From the NCBI RefSeq assembly GCF_023845585.1, contig NZ_JAMQHS010000005.1:124001-188000 (forward strand): a stretch of 64,000 nt of DNA, in the 5' to 3' direction. Below the pieces are notes generated by a model. The model made no database searches, was not told the origin of the DNA, and worked only from the letters and a program-made list of their open reading frames with translations. The DNA is from Clostridium sp. CMCC3677 (lineage in GTDB: Bacteria; Bacillota; Clostridia; Clostridiales; Clostridiaceae). The position numbers and the translations under genes are program-made. Within the stretch, counting starts at the first letter, position 1. Every line of letters starts with the position of its first letter. Shown here piece by piece: positions 46,996 to 55,887 of this stretch.

Positions 46996-48357
46996 ATGGA
47001 TTTAACTCTAAATGAAGTACTAAAAGCAATTAATGGTGAATTGCTAATAAAAAATAATGAAGGAAATTTTGAAAAAATTTCAACTGATACAAGAAAAATT
47101 GATAAAAATAGTTTATTTATAGCATTAAAGGGTAATAATTTTAATGGAAATAATTATGTGGTTGAAGCAATAAAAGGTGGATCAACTGTTGCAATAATAG
47201 ATGAAGTGAATTTTAAGTTAGAAGAGTTAAATGACAAAGGAACAGTTATTAAAGTAAATGATACAAAATCAGCATTAGGAGCTTTAGCAAAATACTATAG
47301 AGAAAAATTAGGGATAAAGGTAGTAGGTATAACAGGATCTACAGGTAAAACATCTACTAAAGATTTAGTAGCAGCCTTTTTAAGTGGAAAATATTCTGTA
47401 TTTAAGACAAAAGGAAACTTTAATAATGAAATAGGGTTACCACTTATGATTTTTGAATTAGATTCAAGTTATGATATTGCAGTTCTTGAAATGGGAACAA
47501 GTAACTTTAATGAAATTCATAGATTAACTAATATTGCAAGACCTGATATGGCTATAATTACTAATGTAGGAGTATCTCATATAGAATATTTAAAGACAAG
47601 GGAAAATATTCTTAAAGAAAAATTTAGCATAACAGACTTTTTTAAAGAAAATAATACTTTAGTAATAAACTATGAAAATGATATGCTTCAAAAAGTAAAT
47701 GAAGATAATAAATTTAAAATTGAAAAAATTGGATATGATAAAGAATATGATTTATATGCAGAAAACATAGAGTTAACTGAAGAAAGTACTTCTTTTGATG
47801 CAGTTAATAGTAATGGAGAGCGTCATAGATTTAAATTAAATATGGTGGGAGAACATAACATATTAAATGCGCTTTTAGGAATAAGAATATCAGAAAACTT
47901 TGGTATTACATTTGAAGAAATGGAACTAGGACTAAATAACTTTGAAGCTACTTCTATGAGATTAGAGTTTATAAAGAAAAATAATTTTACAATAATAAAT
48001 GACTGCTATAATGCTAGTCCAGATTCAATGAAATCTGCTTTAAGTGTTTTGAAAACATATAGTGGAAGTAGAAAAATTGCTGTGTTAGGAGATATGGGAG
48101 AGCTTGGAGATCATGCTAAGTCATCTCATGAAATGGTAGGTCAAGATGCAATAGGAAAAGCAGATATTGTTTTAACAACAGGTGAGTTTAGAGAAGATTA
48201 TAAAAGTGGTTTTGGAAAAGATGCAGTGACTTTTAACTGTAAAGAGGAATTACAAAATTATTTATGTAATTTAATAAAAGATGGAGATGTTATTTTAGTT
48301 AAAGCATCAAGATCAGCAAAATTTGAAGATATAGTAAAAAATATAGAAGCTTTATAG
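46996..48357 (+). CDS. murF: UDP-MurNAc-pentapeptide synthetase MurF
   Basis: A 453-residue Mur ligase that adds D-Ala-D-Ala to the UDP-MurNAc tripeptide in the cytoplasm. The ATP loop is [16 protein letters not shown] (about residues 111-126). Other family segments are TNVGVSHIE and [16 protein letters not shown] (about 334-349). GAGGTGAG lies before the ATG. It is followed by mraY with an unusual ribosome-binding arrangement. Confidence 0.96.
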   Translation: MDLTLNEVLKAINGELLIKNNEGNFEKISTDTRKIDKNSLFIALKGNNFNGNNYVVEAIKGGSTVAIIDEVNFKLEELNDKGTVIKVNDTKSALGALAKYYREKLGIKVVGITGSTGKTSTKDLVAAFLSGKYSVFKTKGNFNNEIGLPLMIFELDSSYDIAVLEMGTSNFNEIHRLTNIARPDMAIITNVGVSHIEYLKTRENILKEKFSITDFFKENNTLVINYENDMLQKVNEDNKFKIEKIGYDKEYDLYAENIELTEESTSFDAVNSNGERHRFKLNMVGEHNILNALLGIRISENFGITFEEMELGLNNFEATSMRLEFIKKNNFTIINDCYNASPDSMKSALSVLKTYSGSRKIAVLGDMGELGDHAKSSHEMVGQDAIGKADIVLTTGEFREDYKSGFGKDAVTFNCKEELQNYLCNLIKDGDVILVKASRSAKFEDIVKNIEAL

Positions 48358-48363
48358 TATAAC

Positions 48364-48400
48364 AAAGGAGGTGAACTGCCAAAAAAGGCAGTATAAGATG
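48364..48400 (+). promoter_or_regulatory. Shine-Dalgarno joined to the mraY start by a hairpin
   Basis: AAAGGAGGTG (48364-48373) is a near-perfect Shine-Dalgarno but sits 24 bases before the ATG at 48398. In between, CTGCC (48376-48380) and GGCAG (48387-48391) form a perfect 5-bp stem with an A6 loop. Removing the hairpin leaves 8 bases between GGAGGTG and ATG. The GTG at 48371 is inside the Shine-Dalgarno and cannot be the start. Confidence 0.7.
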
Positions 48401-49372
48401 GGGGATACAATAAAAGAATTATTAAATCCAACAGTTTTATCAGCATTATTAATGGGATTTGCGTTTTCAATGGTTTTAGGACCGATATTTATACCTATGC
48501 TGCATAAATTAAAATTTGGTCAAAACATAAGAAGTGATGGTCCTAAAAGCCATCTGAAAAAATCAGGTACTCCAACTATGGGAGGTCTTATATTCTTTAT
48601 CTCAGTGAGCGTAACAATGCTTATTATAGGATATAAACCAACTGATGAAGGTATGATAATATTATACTCATTGATTGCATTTGGTGTAATTGGGTTTTTA
48701 GATGATATATTAAAAATAATTCATAAAGATAATTTAGGGCTAAGAGCTTATCAAAAGATGATTTTATTATTACTATTTTCTATTGCGTTAGCTTATTATG
48801 GATATACTAATATAGGAACAGATATTATAATTCCATTTATGAATTCTAAATTGAATTTAGGAATTTTCTATATACCATTAGTAGTTGTATATTATGCAGC
48901 AACAACTAATGCAGTAAATCTTACAGATGGAATAGATGGTCTTGCGTCATCAGTAACCGTTATAGTTTTAACTTTCTTTGCAATAGTAGGTTTTAAAACA
49001 GGACATTATCAAGTTGGAGTGTTTTCAATTGCTCTTGCAGGTGCGTTATTAGGATTTCTTAAGTTTAATGCTTTCCCAGCAAAAATATTTATGGGGGATA
49101 CTGGATCATTAGCTCTTGGAGGTGCAATAGGAACAATAGCTTTAATACTAAAAATGCCATTATTCATAATAATAGTTGGTGGAATATATGTAATAGAAAC
49201 ATTGTCTGTTATAATACAAGTAACATCTTTTAAGACGACAGGTAAAAGAGTATTTAAAATGGCTCCTATCCATCATCATTTTGAACAATGTGGATGGAGT
49301 GAGGTTAAATTAGTTACAGTCTTTTCAATAATAACATTAATACTATGCATCATAGGCTTTATTGCACTTTAA
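48398..49372 (+). CDS. mraY: Phospho-MurNAc-pentapeptide transferase MraY
   Basis: A 324-residue, ten-helix membrane enzyme that makes lipid I from UDP-MurNAc-pentapeptide and undecaprenyl phosphate. Active-site segments are [16 protein letters not shown] (about residues 91-106), [16 protein letters not shown] (about 169-184), [15 protein letters not shown] (about 231-245) and the histidine-rich APIHHHFE (about 289-296). The start is ATG 48398 because the upstream GTG overlaps the Shine-Dalgarno. The family norm is 320-330 residues. Confidence 0.96.
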   Translation: MGDTIKELLNPTVLSALLMGFAFSMVLGPIFIPMLHKLKFGQNIRSDGPKSHLKKSGTPTMGGLIFFISVSVTMLIIGYKPTDEGMIILYSLIAFGVIGFLDDILKIIHKDNLGLRAYQKMILLLLFSIALAYYGYTNIGTDIIIPFMNSKLNLGIFYIPLVVVYYAATTNAVNLTDGIDGLASSVTVIVLTFFAIVGFKTGHYQVGVFSIALAGALLGFLKFNAFPAKIFMGDTGSLALGGAIGTIALILKMPLFIIIVGGIYVIETLSVIIQVTSFKTTGKRVFKMAPIHHHFEQCGWSEVKLVTVFSIITLILCIIGFIAL

Positions 49373-49400
49373 TTAATTGAAAGTAAATAATTGAAAGGTT

Positions 49401-49455
49401 ATGTTTTAAATGAATGCTGATATTTTAGTATAATATCAACACTGCCTTAAAACAA
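49401..49455. repeat. Intergenic palindromic element, minimal form (copy F)
   Basis: TGATATT (49418-49424) and AATATCA (49432-49438) flank TTAGTAT; outer GTTTTAA (49403-49409) pairs with TTAAAAC (49447-49453). This is a bare head-to-head pair of the family's terminal repeats, 28 bases after the mraY stop and 60 bases before spoVE. Confidence 0.65.
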
Positions 49456-49514
49456 AGCTTAATACGATAACATTATTTTAATTAACTTAGTAATTAAGTT
49501 TGGAGGATTTGTGT

Positions 49515-50639
49515 ATGAGAGTTAGTAAACTCAAAAAAAAGAATATGGGTCAAATAGACTATGGGATATTCTATAGCGTAGTTTTACTATTGGCAGTTGG
49601 AGTTGTTATGGTATACTCTGCAAGTTCTTATTATGCTATGTTTAAAAACAATGATAGTATGTACTTTTTAAAAAGGCAACTTGTTTGGGCTGTTTTAGGA
49701 ATGATAGTTTTAGGGACAACGATGTCAATTGATTACCATAAAATCAAAAGATATACATTATGGCTTATGATAGGGTGTATACCCCTATTGCTAGTTGTGT
49801 TTTTATTTCCAGGAGTAAATGGAGCTCAAAGATGGATTCAGATAGGTCCATTATCATTTCAACCATCTGAACTAGCCAAATATGTAGTAGTTCTATTTTT
49901 AGCTAAGAGTATAGAAATGAAAGGTGATGGAATAAAGAATTTTTCAACTGGTATAGTACCATATTTATTTGTTTCAGGAATATATGCGGCTTTAGTATTA
50001 GCAGAGAAAAACTTAAGTATAGCATCCGTAATAATGATAGTTACATTTATTGTTCTTTTTTCAGCTGGTGGAAGAATAAAACATCTATTTGGAATAGTTG
50101 CTCCACTCATGGTAGCGGCAGCGACTATATTTACTTTAGGAGAAGGCTATAGAAGAGCAAGAATGTTAAACTTTATAGATCCATGGAAAGATCCAACAGG
50201 AAATGGATATCAATTAATTCAATCTTTTTATGCATTAGGTGCAGGAGGCATTACAGGTCTTGGGTTAGGGCAATCAAGACAAAAAACATTATATATGCCA
50301 GAACCACATAATGATTTTATATTTGCAATAATAGGAGAAGAATTAGGACTCATTGGTTGTTTGTGTATAATAATGCTTTTTGTAGTTTTTATATGGAGAG
50401 GTATAAAAGTTGCTATGAGTGCAAAAGATACTTATGGAACTTTATTAGCAATTGGTATAACATCTGTTGTCGCAGTACAATCTTTAATAAATATTGCAGT
50501 TGTAACTGGTTCAATGCCTGTTACAGGAGTACCATTGCCGTTTATAAGTTATGGAGGAACGTCCCTCGTAATAAATATGGCAGCTATGGGAGTCCTCTTA
50601 AATATATCGCGTCAGACAGAAGGAAAAAAGGATAAGTAA
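49515..50639 (+). CDS. spoVE: SEDS glycosyltransferase, FtsW/SpoVE type
   Basis: A 374-residue, ten-helix SEDS protein that polymerises lipid II together with its partner class B PBP, here encoded five kilobases upstream. Signatures are GVVMVYSASSYYAM (about residues 28-41), FQPSELAKYVVVLFLAKS (about 116-133), EEELG-type and PLPFISYGGTSLVINM (about 339-354). TTGGAGGATTTGTG before the ATG at 49515 gives the start. The name SpoVE rather than FtsW follows clostridial convention and position; function in division, sporulation or both is open. Confidence 0.92.
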   Translation: MRVSKLKKKNMGQIDYGIFYSVVLLLAVGVVMVYSASSYYAMFKNNDSMYFLKRQLVWAVLGMIVLGTTMSIDYHKIKRYTLWLMIGCIPLLLVVFLFPGVNGAQRWIQIGPLSFQPSELAKYVVVLFLAKSIEMKGDGIKNFSTGIVPYLFVSGIYAALVLAEKNLSIASVIMIVTFIVLFSAGGRIKHLFGIVAPLMVAAATIFTLGEGYRRARMLNFIDPWKDPTGNGYQLIQSFYALGAGGITGLGLGQSRQKTLYMPEPHNDFIFAIIGEELGLIGCLCIIMLFVVFIWRGIKVAMSAKDTYGTLLAIGITSVVAVQSLINIAVVTGSMPVTGVPLPFISYGGTSLVINMAAMGVLLNISRQTEGKKDK

Positions 50640-50651
50640 ATTAAGTTATTC

Positions 50652-50790
50652 TTTAAAATTATATGTTGATATATGCAATAGGTGAAGTGGAATTGTAATT
50701 GGACTTTGAGAATATTTAATTAGTATTTATAAGTTTAATTACTAAACTCACCTTTACTTATACATATATCAACACACTCCTAAAACATAG
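50652..50790. repeat. Intergenic palindromic element, short form (copy G)
   Basis: TGTTGATATATGCAATAGG (50664-50682) and CTTATACATATATCAACA (50757-50774) are terminal inverted repeats, with GTGAAGTGG and CACCTTTA next to them. The interior is about 58 bases. It starts about 12 bases after the spoVE stop and ends just before that gene's terminator. The rest of the 352-base spoVE-divIB gap is the terminator and AT-rich leader. Confidence 0.75.
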
Positions 50791-50801
50791 CCTTAAATAA
50801 A

Positions 50802-50845
50802 AATAAGAGTCATAATTATTTTAAAATTATGACTCTTATTTTATT
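50802..50845 (+). terminator. Intrinsic terminator after spoVE
   Basis: AATAAGAGTCATAATT (50802-50817) and AATTATGACTCTTATT (50825-50840) form a perfect 16-bp stem, followed by TTATT. It separates spoVE from divIB. Confidence 0.9.
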
Positions 50846-50991
50846 AAGTTTTTCTTATTATGTAAAATCTATTAAAAAGTTGATGAAAATTTTCAAACAA
50901 AGTGGTATTATTATATAAGAAATTTATTAAAAAATTTTATTTTAAGATAAATTTTAAATATATATTATTAAGTAGAGAAATAGGGATGGGC

Positions 50992-51744
50992 ATGGTAAAA
51001 AAAACAAATAAATATATTATAAAGTCTAAGCGTAAAAGATTCATAAAGAAAATAATAATAACGCTTCTTTTTTTAATTATGGGAATAATAATATTTATTA
51101 CTAAATCAAATATTTTTATAGTAAAAAAGGTAGCAGTTACAAATAATCCAATAATAACTGGTGAAGATGTAAAAGAGAGATGTGAAAAGGTACTTGGAGA
51201 AAATATTTTTTTTGTAAGTAAGTCTGATTTGACAAATGAAGCTAAAAAAAATCCTTATGTTGAGTCTGTGACAGTAACAAAAAAATTTCCTAAACAAATA
51301 AATATAAATATAGTGGAAAAAGAGGGAATTTACTATATAGATGAAGGTAAAAATAAATTAATTTTAAGTAATAGATTAGTTTTACTTGAAAGAACTGATG
51401 ACTTAAAAGGAAGAAATTTAGTAGAAATAAAAGGTATTGAATATAAAGAAGGGGAAGTTGGAGAAAAAGTCTTAGATGATGATAGAATTAGTGAAATATT
51501 AACTACTTTCTATGATATAGTGAGAAACAATCCAACAGAATATAATATTAAATCTATTGATCTCCAGGATTTAACTAATATTAAAGTATATATAGGGGAA
51601 GTAGAAGGAAGACTAGGAAATGATGAAAATTTATTAGATAAAATGAATAAAGTAATCCATATTGTGTCAAGTCCAGAAGTATCAATGACTAAAGGATACA
51701 TAGATGTTAGTTTTGAAGGTGCACCTGTATATTATCATGAATAG
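50992..51744 (+). CDS. divIB: Cell division protein DivIB/FtsQ
   Basis: A 250-residue bitopic protein: a basic cytoplasmic tail, one membrane helix (about residues 18-40), then a POTRA domain starting VKKVAVTNNPIITGEDV (about 45-61) with the NPYVESVTVTKKFPKQININI strand, and a C-terminal beta domain. It belongs to the FtsL-DivIC-DivIB divisome complex. Start uncertain: ATG at 50986 and 50992 are both in frame after TAGGGATGG, and the long upstream extension lacks a Shine-Dalgarno. Confidence 0.88.
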   Translation: MVKKTNKYIIKSKRKRFIKKIIITLLFLIMGIIIFITKSNIFIVKKVAVTNNPIITGEDVKERCEKVLGENIFFVSKSDLTNEAKKNPYVESVTVTKKFPKQININIVEKEGIYYIDEGKNKLILSNRLVLLERTDDLKGRNLVEIKGIEYKEGEVGEKVLDDDRISEILTTFYDIVRNNPTEYNIKSIDLQDLTNIKVYIGEVEGRLGNDENLLDKMNKVIHIVSSPEVSMTKGYIDVSFEGAPVYYHE

Positions 51745-51759
51745 GAAAGGTAGGTAAAA

Positions 51760-52488
51760 ATGAAGATATCTAAATCACAAATTTTTGTAGCACTGGTATG
51801 CGCACTTTTAGGTTTTTTATTGGCATATCAATTTAAGATGTTATCAAATAAAAATGGTCCAACGGAAATAAGCAATTATGATAAAAATAATATTATTGCA
51901 GAACTAGAAAACTTAAGAAAAGAAAAAGAGGAATTACAAAAGTCAAATAGTGAATTATCAGAAGAACTTAAGGTACTAGAAGAATCAGCTGCTAAAGAAG
52001 GCGATTTAGGAAAAGAAATTAAAAATAAGTTAGATACTTCAAGAATGAATTTGGGTATAATTGACGTTAAAGGACCAGGAGTAGTAATTACAATAACTCC
52101 TAAAACATCAATATTTGAATCTAACACTGGAGTAAGTGGGGTAAGTTTAGGTGAAGAAGAACTTGTTCATATTGTAAATTTACTTTGGTATTCAGGAGCA
52201 GAGGCAATTTCTATAAATGATATACGAATAACACCACAAACAGGAATAAAAATAGCAGGTAATGGTATATCTATAGGTTCATCAGGCAGAATATATCCTA
52301 ATGATAAAATAACTATAAATGTTATTGGAGATAAAGGAAGATTAAATGTAGGTATATCCTTTCCAGGGTCTTTAGATTATGGAGCACTTCCTAATTATAA
52401 TTGTGAAGTTAAAACAAGTGATGATATATTGATTTTAAAAACAACTCAATCTATAAAGAATGAGTTTATAAAAGCAGTTAAAGAATAG
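51760..52488 (+). CDS. DUF881 protein (first copy)
   Basis: A 242-residue protein with an N-terminal membrane anchor (about residues 8-26), a short coiled coil (about 44-80) and an external DUF881 domain (about 95-240). Family segments are VKGPGVVITITPKT (about 101-114), LLWYSGAEAISINDIRI (about 143-159) and the final LPNYNCEVKTSDDI. DUF881 (YlxW/YlxX-like) genes sit beside divIB in many Firmicutes; no function is proven to my knowledge. It lies 15 bases after divIB. Confidence 0.87.
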   Translation: MKISKSQIFVALVCALLGFLLAYQFKMLSNKNGPTEISNYDKNNIIAELENLRKEKEELQKSNSELSEELKVLEESAAKEGDLGKEIKNKLDTSRMNLGIIDVKGPGVVITITPKTSIFESNTGVSGVSLGEEELVHIVNLLWYSGAEAISINDIRITPQTGIKIAGNGISIGSSGRIYPNDKITINVIGDKGRLNVGISFPGSLDYGALPNYNCEVKTSDDILILKTTQSIKNEFIKAVKE

Positions 52489-52508
52489 AATTATAAGGAG
52501 GAAAAAAG

Positions 52509-52847
52509 TTGATTGCAATAATTGGTCTATTAATAGGAGTCATATTAGGTTTTGTATTTGATGTTAATATTTCTGAAAGTTTTTCACCATATATGTCGGT
52601 TGCAATACTTGCATGTTTAGATTCAGTCTTTGGTGCAGTAAGAGCAAATTTATCTAAGAATTTTCAAACAGATATATTTATATCAGGATTTTTTGGTAAT
52701 GCATTGCTTGCGGCAGGTTTAGCATATCTTGGAGATAAACTTGGAATTCCTATATACATAGCGGCGGTAATAGTATTTGGTGGAAGAATTTTTAATAACT
52801 TTGCAATAATAAGAAGACTCCTATTGGAAAAATTAAAATCGCGCTAA
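52509..52847 (+). CDS. sbp: Small basic protein Sbp (DUF1290)
   Basis: A 112-residue membrane protein with three helices. LIGVILGFVFDVNIS (about residues 7-21), SVAILACLDSVFGAVRANLS (about 31-50) and ISGFFGNALLAAGLAYLGDK are characteristic. It is found between divIB and ftsZ in many Firmicutes and has no known biochemical role. TTG start after GGAGGAAAAAAG. Sandwiched between two DUF881 genes. Confidence 0.9.
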   Translation: MIAIIGLLIGVILGFVFDVNISESFSPYMSVAILACLDSVFGAVRANLSKNFQTDIFISGFFGNALLAAGLAYLGDKLGIPIYIAAVIVFGGRIFNNFAIIRRLLLEKLKSR

Positions 52848-52860
52848 AGTAGGTGAGATT

Positions 52861-53592
52861 GTGAATAAAAGTAAGCAGACATTCCTTATTTTTCTTACAA
52901 CTTTAATTTTAGGAATTTTAATTTCAACAAATATTAATCTTGGAGAAATACAGTCATTTGTAGAGTTAAATGCTAAACAATATAAAGATGCTATAGAAGA
53001 AAGAGCTAATTTGTATAAAGAAATAGGAAATCTAAAAGAAAATAATAGTGAAATTAAAGATAAAATTAATGACTATATGAAAGAAGATGAAAAGAACGAT
53101 AAAATTCTTGAAGATATGAAAGCTCAAATTTTAGATTATGAATTATTTGTAGGCTCAAGTCAAGTTGAAGGTCCTGGAATAGTATTAAAAATAAATGATG
53201 CAAGCATTAATTTAGAACAAGACTCACAGTTTGAAGTGACGGATAAAATATTTCATGATAATGATATGGCATTAGTTTTAAATGAGCTGCGAAAAGCAGG
53301 AGCAGAAGCTATTAGTGTTAATAATCATAGGGTAGTCCCATGTACAGGGGTAATATGTAATTGGGCTTTTATAGGATTTGATGATAATACTATGGAGTCA
53401 GCTCCATTTAGTATATATGCAATTGGAGATCCAGAAAAGCTAAAGACTGCATTGTTAGAAGATGGAAGTCACGTAAAAGAACTTATAATTAGAAATCTTT
53501 ATGTAGAAATAGAAGAAAAAGATAAAATAACATTGCTCCCAAGTAGAGCTGCTAATGAGATTGAATTTATGAAAAGATACGAAAATAATTAA
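52861..53592 (+). CDS. DUF881 protein (second copy)
   Basis: A 243-residue paralogue of the gene two places upstream: N-terminal membrane helix (about residues 7-24), coiled coil (about 40-85), then DUF881 with VEGPGIVLKINDA (about 102-114) and LRKAGAEAISVNNHRVVPCT (about 143-162). The paralogues share these blocks but differ elsewhere, so the duplication is old. GTG start after TAGGTGAG. Last gene before yggS, where many relatives instead carry ftsZ. Confidence 0.87.
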   Translation: MNKSKQTFLIFLTTLILGILISTNINLGEIQSFVELNAKQYKDAIEERANLYKEIGNLKENNSEIKDKINDYMKEDEKNDKILEDMKAQILDYELFVGSSQVEGPGIVLKINDASINLEQDSQFEVTDKIFHDNDMALVLNELRKAGAEAISVNNHRVVPCTGVICNWAFIGFDDNTMESAPFSIYAIGDPEKLKTALLEDGSHVKELIIRNLYVEIEEKDKITLLPSRAANEIEFMKRYENN

Positions 53593-53696
53593 AAAAAATT
53601 AAAAAATTTTAATTTTAATATACTTTATTAAAGGAAATTTAATTTTTATAGAGAATAATATTAAAGATAGAGAATAATAAGTAAAAGGAGTAGACT

Positions 53697-54371
53697 ATGA
53701 GCATTAAGGAAAATATAGAAAAGCTAAAATTAGAAATTCCTAAAAATGTAGAGCTCCTGGCTGTTTCTAAAACCAAACCTATAGAGGATTTAAAAGAAGC
53801 ATACGAAGCAGGAATTAGAGATTTTGGTGAAAATAAAGTACAAGAACTTGTTAATAAGGAAGAAAATCTTCCAAAGGATATAAGATGGCATTTAATAGGT
53901 AAACTTCAAACTAATAAAGTAAAATATTTAGTGAATAAAGTTCACTTAATACATTCTTTGTCTAGTATAAAACTTTTAAATGAAATTGAAAAAGTTTTTG
54001 AAAAAAATGATACAGTGGCAAATGTATTAATTCAAATAAATATTGGTAGAGAAGAAAGTAAGAGTGGAATATTAAAAGAAGAACTACCAGACATAATAGA
54101 AGCTATTGAAAATTGTAATCATGTATTAGTTAAAGGCATTATGGTTATTATTCCTAAAGGTGATGAAAAAAATAATAGAAAATACTTTAAGGAAACGAAG
54201 GAAATATTCGATTATTTAAAGGTAAGGGAATATAAGAATATAAAAATGGAAGTACTTTCTATGGGAATGACTCATGATTTTAATGAGGCAATAGAAGAAG
54301 GTTCTACCTTGGTGAGAATTGGACAGGGGATATTTGGAGAAAGAAATTATAATACAGGAGGAGAAAAATAA
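53697..54371 (+). CDS. yggS: PLP homeostasis protein YggS/YlmE
   Basis: A 224-residue TIM-barrel protein of the PLPBP family. The PLP lysine is Lys25 in LLAVSKTKP. Other blocks are [14 protein letters not shown] (about residues 44-57), [16 protein letters not shown] (about 63-78), GIMVIIP and [13 protein letters not shown] ([19 protein letters not shown]), ending [13 protein letters not shown]. It binds PLP and balances vitamin B6 and amino-acid pools rather than catalysing a reaction. AAAAGGAG start. Its stop and the sepF start overlap by one base (TAATG). Confidence 0.94.
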   Translation: MSIKENIEKLKLEIPKNVELLAVSKTKPIEDLKEAYEAGIRDFGENKVQELVNKEENLPKDIRWHLIGKLQTNKVKYLVNKVHLIHSLSSIKLLNEIEKVFEKNDTVANVLIQINIGREESKSGILKEELPDIIEAIENCNHVLVKGIMVIIPKGDEKNNRKYFKETKEIFDYLKVREYKNIKMEVLSMGMTHDFNEAIEEGSTLVRIGQGIFGERNYNTGGEK

Positions 54372-54832
54372 TGAGTAATGTATTAACAAAAATGAAGTCA
54401 TTTTTAGGATTAGGGGACGAAGAATATGATGAATATGATGAATATGATGAAAATTATGAAGATTCAGAAGATGATGATGTAGAAGACATGATAGAACCTG
54501 TTATTACAAATAAAAAAAATAGCAAGGTTGTAAATATTCATACATCGCCAACAACAAAAGTAACAATAACAAAGCCGGTTGATTACGAAGAAGCAACAGA
54601 AATTTGTGATGCTTTAAAAAATAGAAGAATAGTTTTAGTAAATACCACTTTGTTAGAATTAAAAATAGCACAAAGATTATTAGATTTTATAAGTGGTTCT
54701 TGTTATGCTTTAGGCGGGGAACTTCAACAAATAGAAAAAGGTGTTTATATCCTTTCTCCATCAAATGTAGAAGTAACTAATGAGTTAAAGAATGAATTAA
54801 GTTCAAAAGCTTTATTTAATTGGTCAAAATAG
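54371..54832 (+). CDS. sepF: Cell division protein SepF
   Basis: A 153-residue protein: an N-terminal amphipathic helix ([15 protein letters not shown]) for membrane binding, an acidic linker (about residues 16-40) with repeated EYD units, and the DUF552 core (about 62-150), including [12 protein letters not shown] and [20 protein letters not shown]. It polymerises into rings that tether FtsZ to the membrane. The linker is coded by a 9-base tandem repeat. Overlaps yggS by one base. Confidence 0.94.
   Translation: MSNVLTKMKSFLGLGDEEYDEYDEYDENYEDSEDDDVEDMIEPVITNKKNSKVVNIHTSPTTKVTITKPVDYEEATEICDALKNRRIVLVNTTLLELKIAQRLLDFISGSCYALGGELQQIEKGVYILSPSNVEVTNELKNELSSKALFNWSK
54422..54448 (+). repeat. 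Tandem 9-base repeat inside sepF
   Basis: GAATATGAT occurs three times in perfect tandem (54422, 54431, 54440), coding EYD units, and degenerates afterwards. It lies in the acidic SepF linker and would keep frame if the copy number changed. Confidence 0.9.
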
Positions 54833-54840
54833 GAGGAGAC

Positions 54841-55107
54841 ATGGCATTTATTATTGGGAATTTTATTAGTATACTTTTTAGAATAATAGAATTAGCTATA
54901 CTAATAGAATGTATATCTTCTTGGATTTCTCCAGGAAAGCAAAATGAATTTCTTAATATAATAAGTAGCTTCACTTATCCAGTACTAGAACCATTTAGAA
55001 AGCTTCAATATAAGTTTATGCCAAATATGATGATAGATTTTTCACCTATTTTTGCAATCTTTGCATTAGATATAATTAAGGCTGTTATATTATCTATAAT
55101 TTATTAA
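54841..55107 (+). CDS. yggT: YggT family membrane protein
   Basis: An 88-residue protein with two membrane helices, containing ISSWISPGKQNEFLNIISSF and YPVLEPFRKLQYKFMP between them, typical of YggT. In Firmicutes it sits in the sepF-ylmH-divIVA string; its role is unclear. An in-frame start overlapping sepF is possible, but AGGAGGAG directly precedes the ATG at 54841. Confidence 0.93.
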   Translation: MAFIIGNFISILFRIIELAILIECISSWISPGKQNEFLNIISSFTYPVLEPFRKLQYKFMPNMMIDFSPIFAIFALDIIKAVILSIIY

Positions 55108-55109
55108 TT

Positions 55110-55874
55110 ATGAAAGAAAAAATAATAAATTATTTTTCAGAAGATGATAAAATTGAGGCATTAAACTTATATGAAAAATATATGCTAGCAGTAGATAAAG
55201 ATATACCTGTTTTTGGGAATTGTTTTTATTCACCAAAGGTATGGAAATGGTTTAAGAAAAATTGTGAAACTAGCAAATTTAAAGTTACTTGTGAAGGTAT
55301 TTTTAAGGATTCAGAAAGAAAAATGATTTCATTTAATAATATTTATGATAGTCCTTTTCCTATAAGGTTACTTAAGGTTGAAGGAAAATCTAAGTTTTCC
55401 AATTTAGAGCATAAGGATTTTTTAGGTGGAATCTTATCACTAGGAATAGAAAGAAATAAAATTGGAGATTTAATAGTTGAAGATAATGTATGTTATTTGC
55501 CTATACATGAAGACGTATTAAATTTTCTATTATCTAATGTTGATAAAATTGGAAAGACTCCCTGCCGTATTACTGAAATACAAAATGAGGGAGACTTTCC
55601 TGAAATAAAATTTAAAGAGGATGTTATTTTAGTTTCATCTTTAAGAATTGATGGGATTGTTTCAAAAATATCGAAGTTATCTAGGGCAAAAGCTCAAATG
55701 TTAATAGATCAAGGTCAAGTTTTAATTGAGTATAATAAGATTAAAGATAAAAGTTATGAAGTTAAAAGTGATGAGAGAATTGTTATAAGAGGAATTGGAA
55801 AATTCATTGTAGGAGAAGTTATTGGAAGCAGTAAAAGCGGAAAATATAAACTGATTATAAAAAAATATACATAG
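55110..55874 (+). CDS. ylmH: YlmH, S4-domain RNA-binding protein
   Basis: A 254-residue protein with an N-terminal fold (about residues 1-170) and a C-terminal S4 RNA-binding domain (about 178-240, with KISKLSRAKAQMLIDQGQV). In Bacillus YlmH binds ribosomes and rescues 50S subunits carrying obstructed nascent chains, next to the RqcH pathway; rqcH lies 4 kb further on. The ATG is only two bases after the yggT stop and has no Shine-Dalgarno, so translation probably depends on reinitiation. Confidence 0.9.
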   Translation: MKEKIINYFSEDDKIEALNLYEKYMLAVDKDIPVFGNCFYSPKVWKWFKKNCETSKFKVTCEGIFKDSERKMISFNNIYDSPFPIRLLKVEGKSKFSNLEHKDFLGGILSLGIERNKIGDLIVEDNVCYLPIHEDVLNFLLSNVDKIGKTPCRITEIQNEGDFPEIKFKEDVILVSSLRIDGIVSKISKLSRAKAQMLIDQGQVLIEYNKIKDKSYEVKSDERIVIRGIGKFIVGEVIGSSKSGKYKLIIKKYT

Positions 55875-55887
55875 TTGAGGTGAGTTT

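Noticed and set aside
50357..50635. Plus-strand ORF inside spoVE in another frame
   Set aside because: Fully contained in spoVE, Cys/Tyr-rich nonsense composition, no ribosome binding site.
10884..50790. CRISPR array as an explanation for the intergenic repeats
   Set aside because: Copies are scattered singly between genes, are palindromic with variable length, lack regular spacers, and no cas genes are present.
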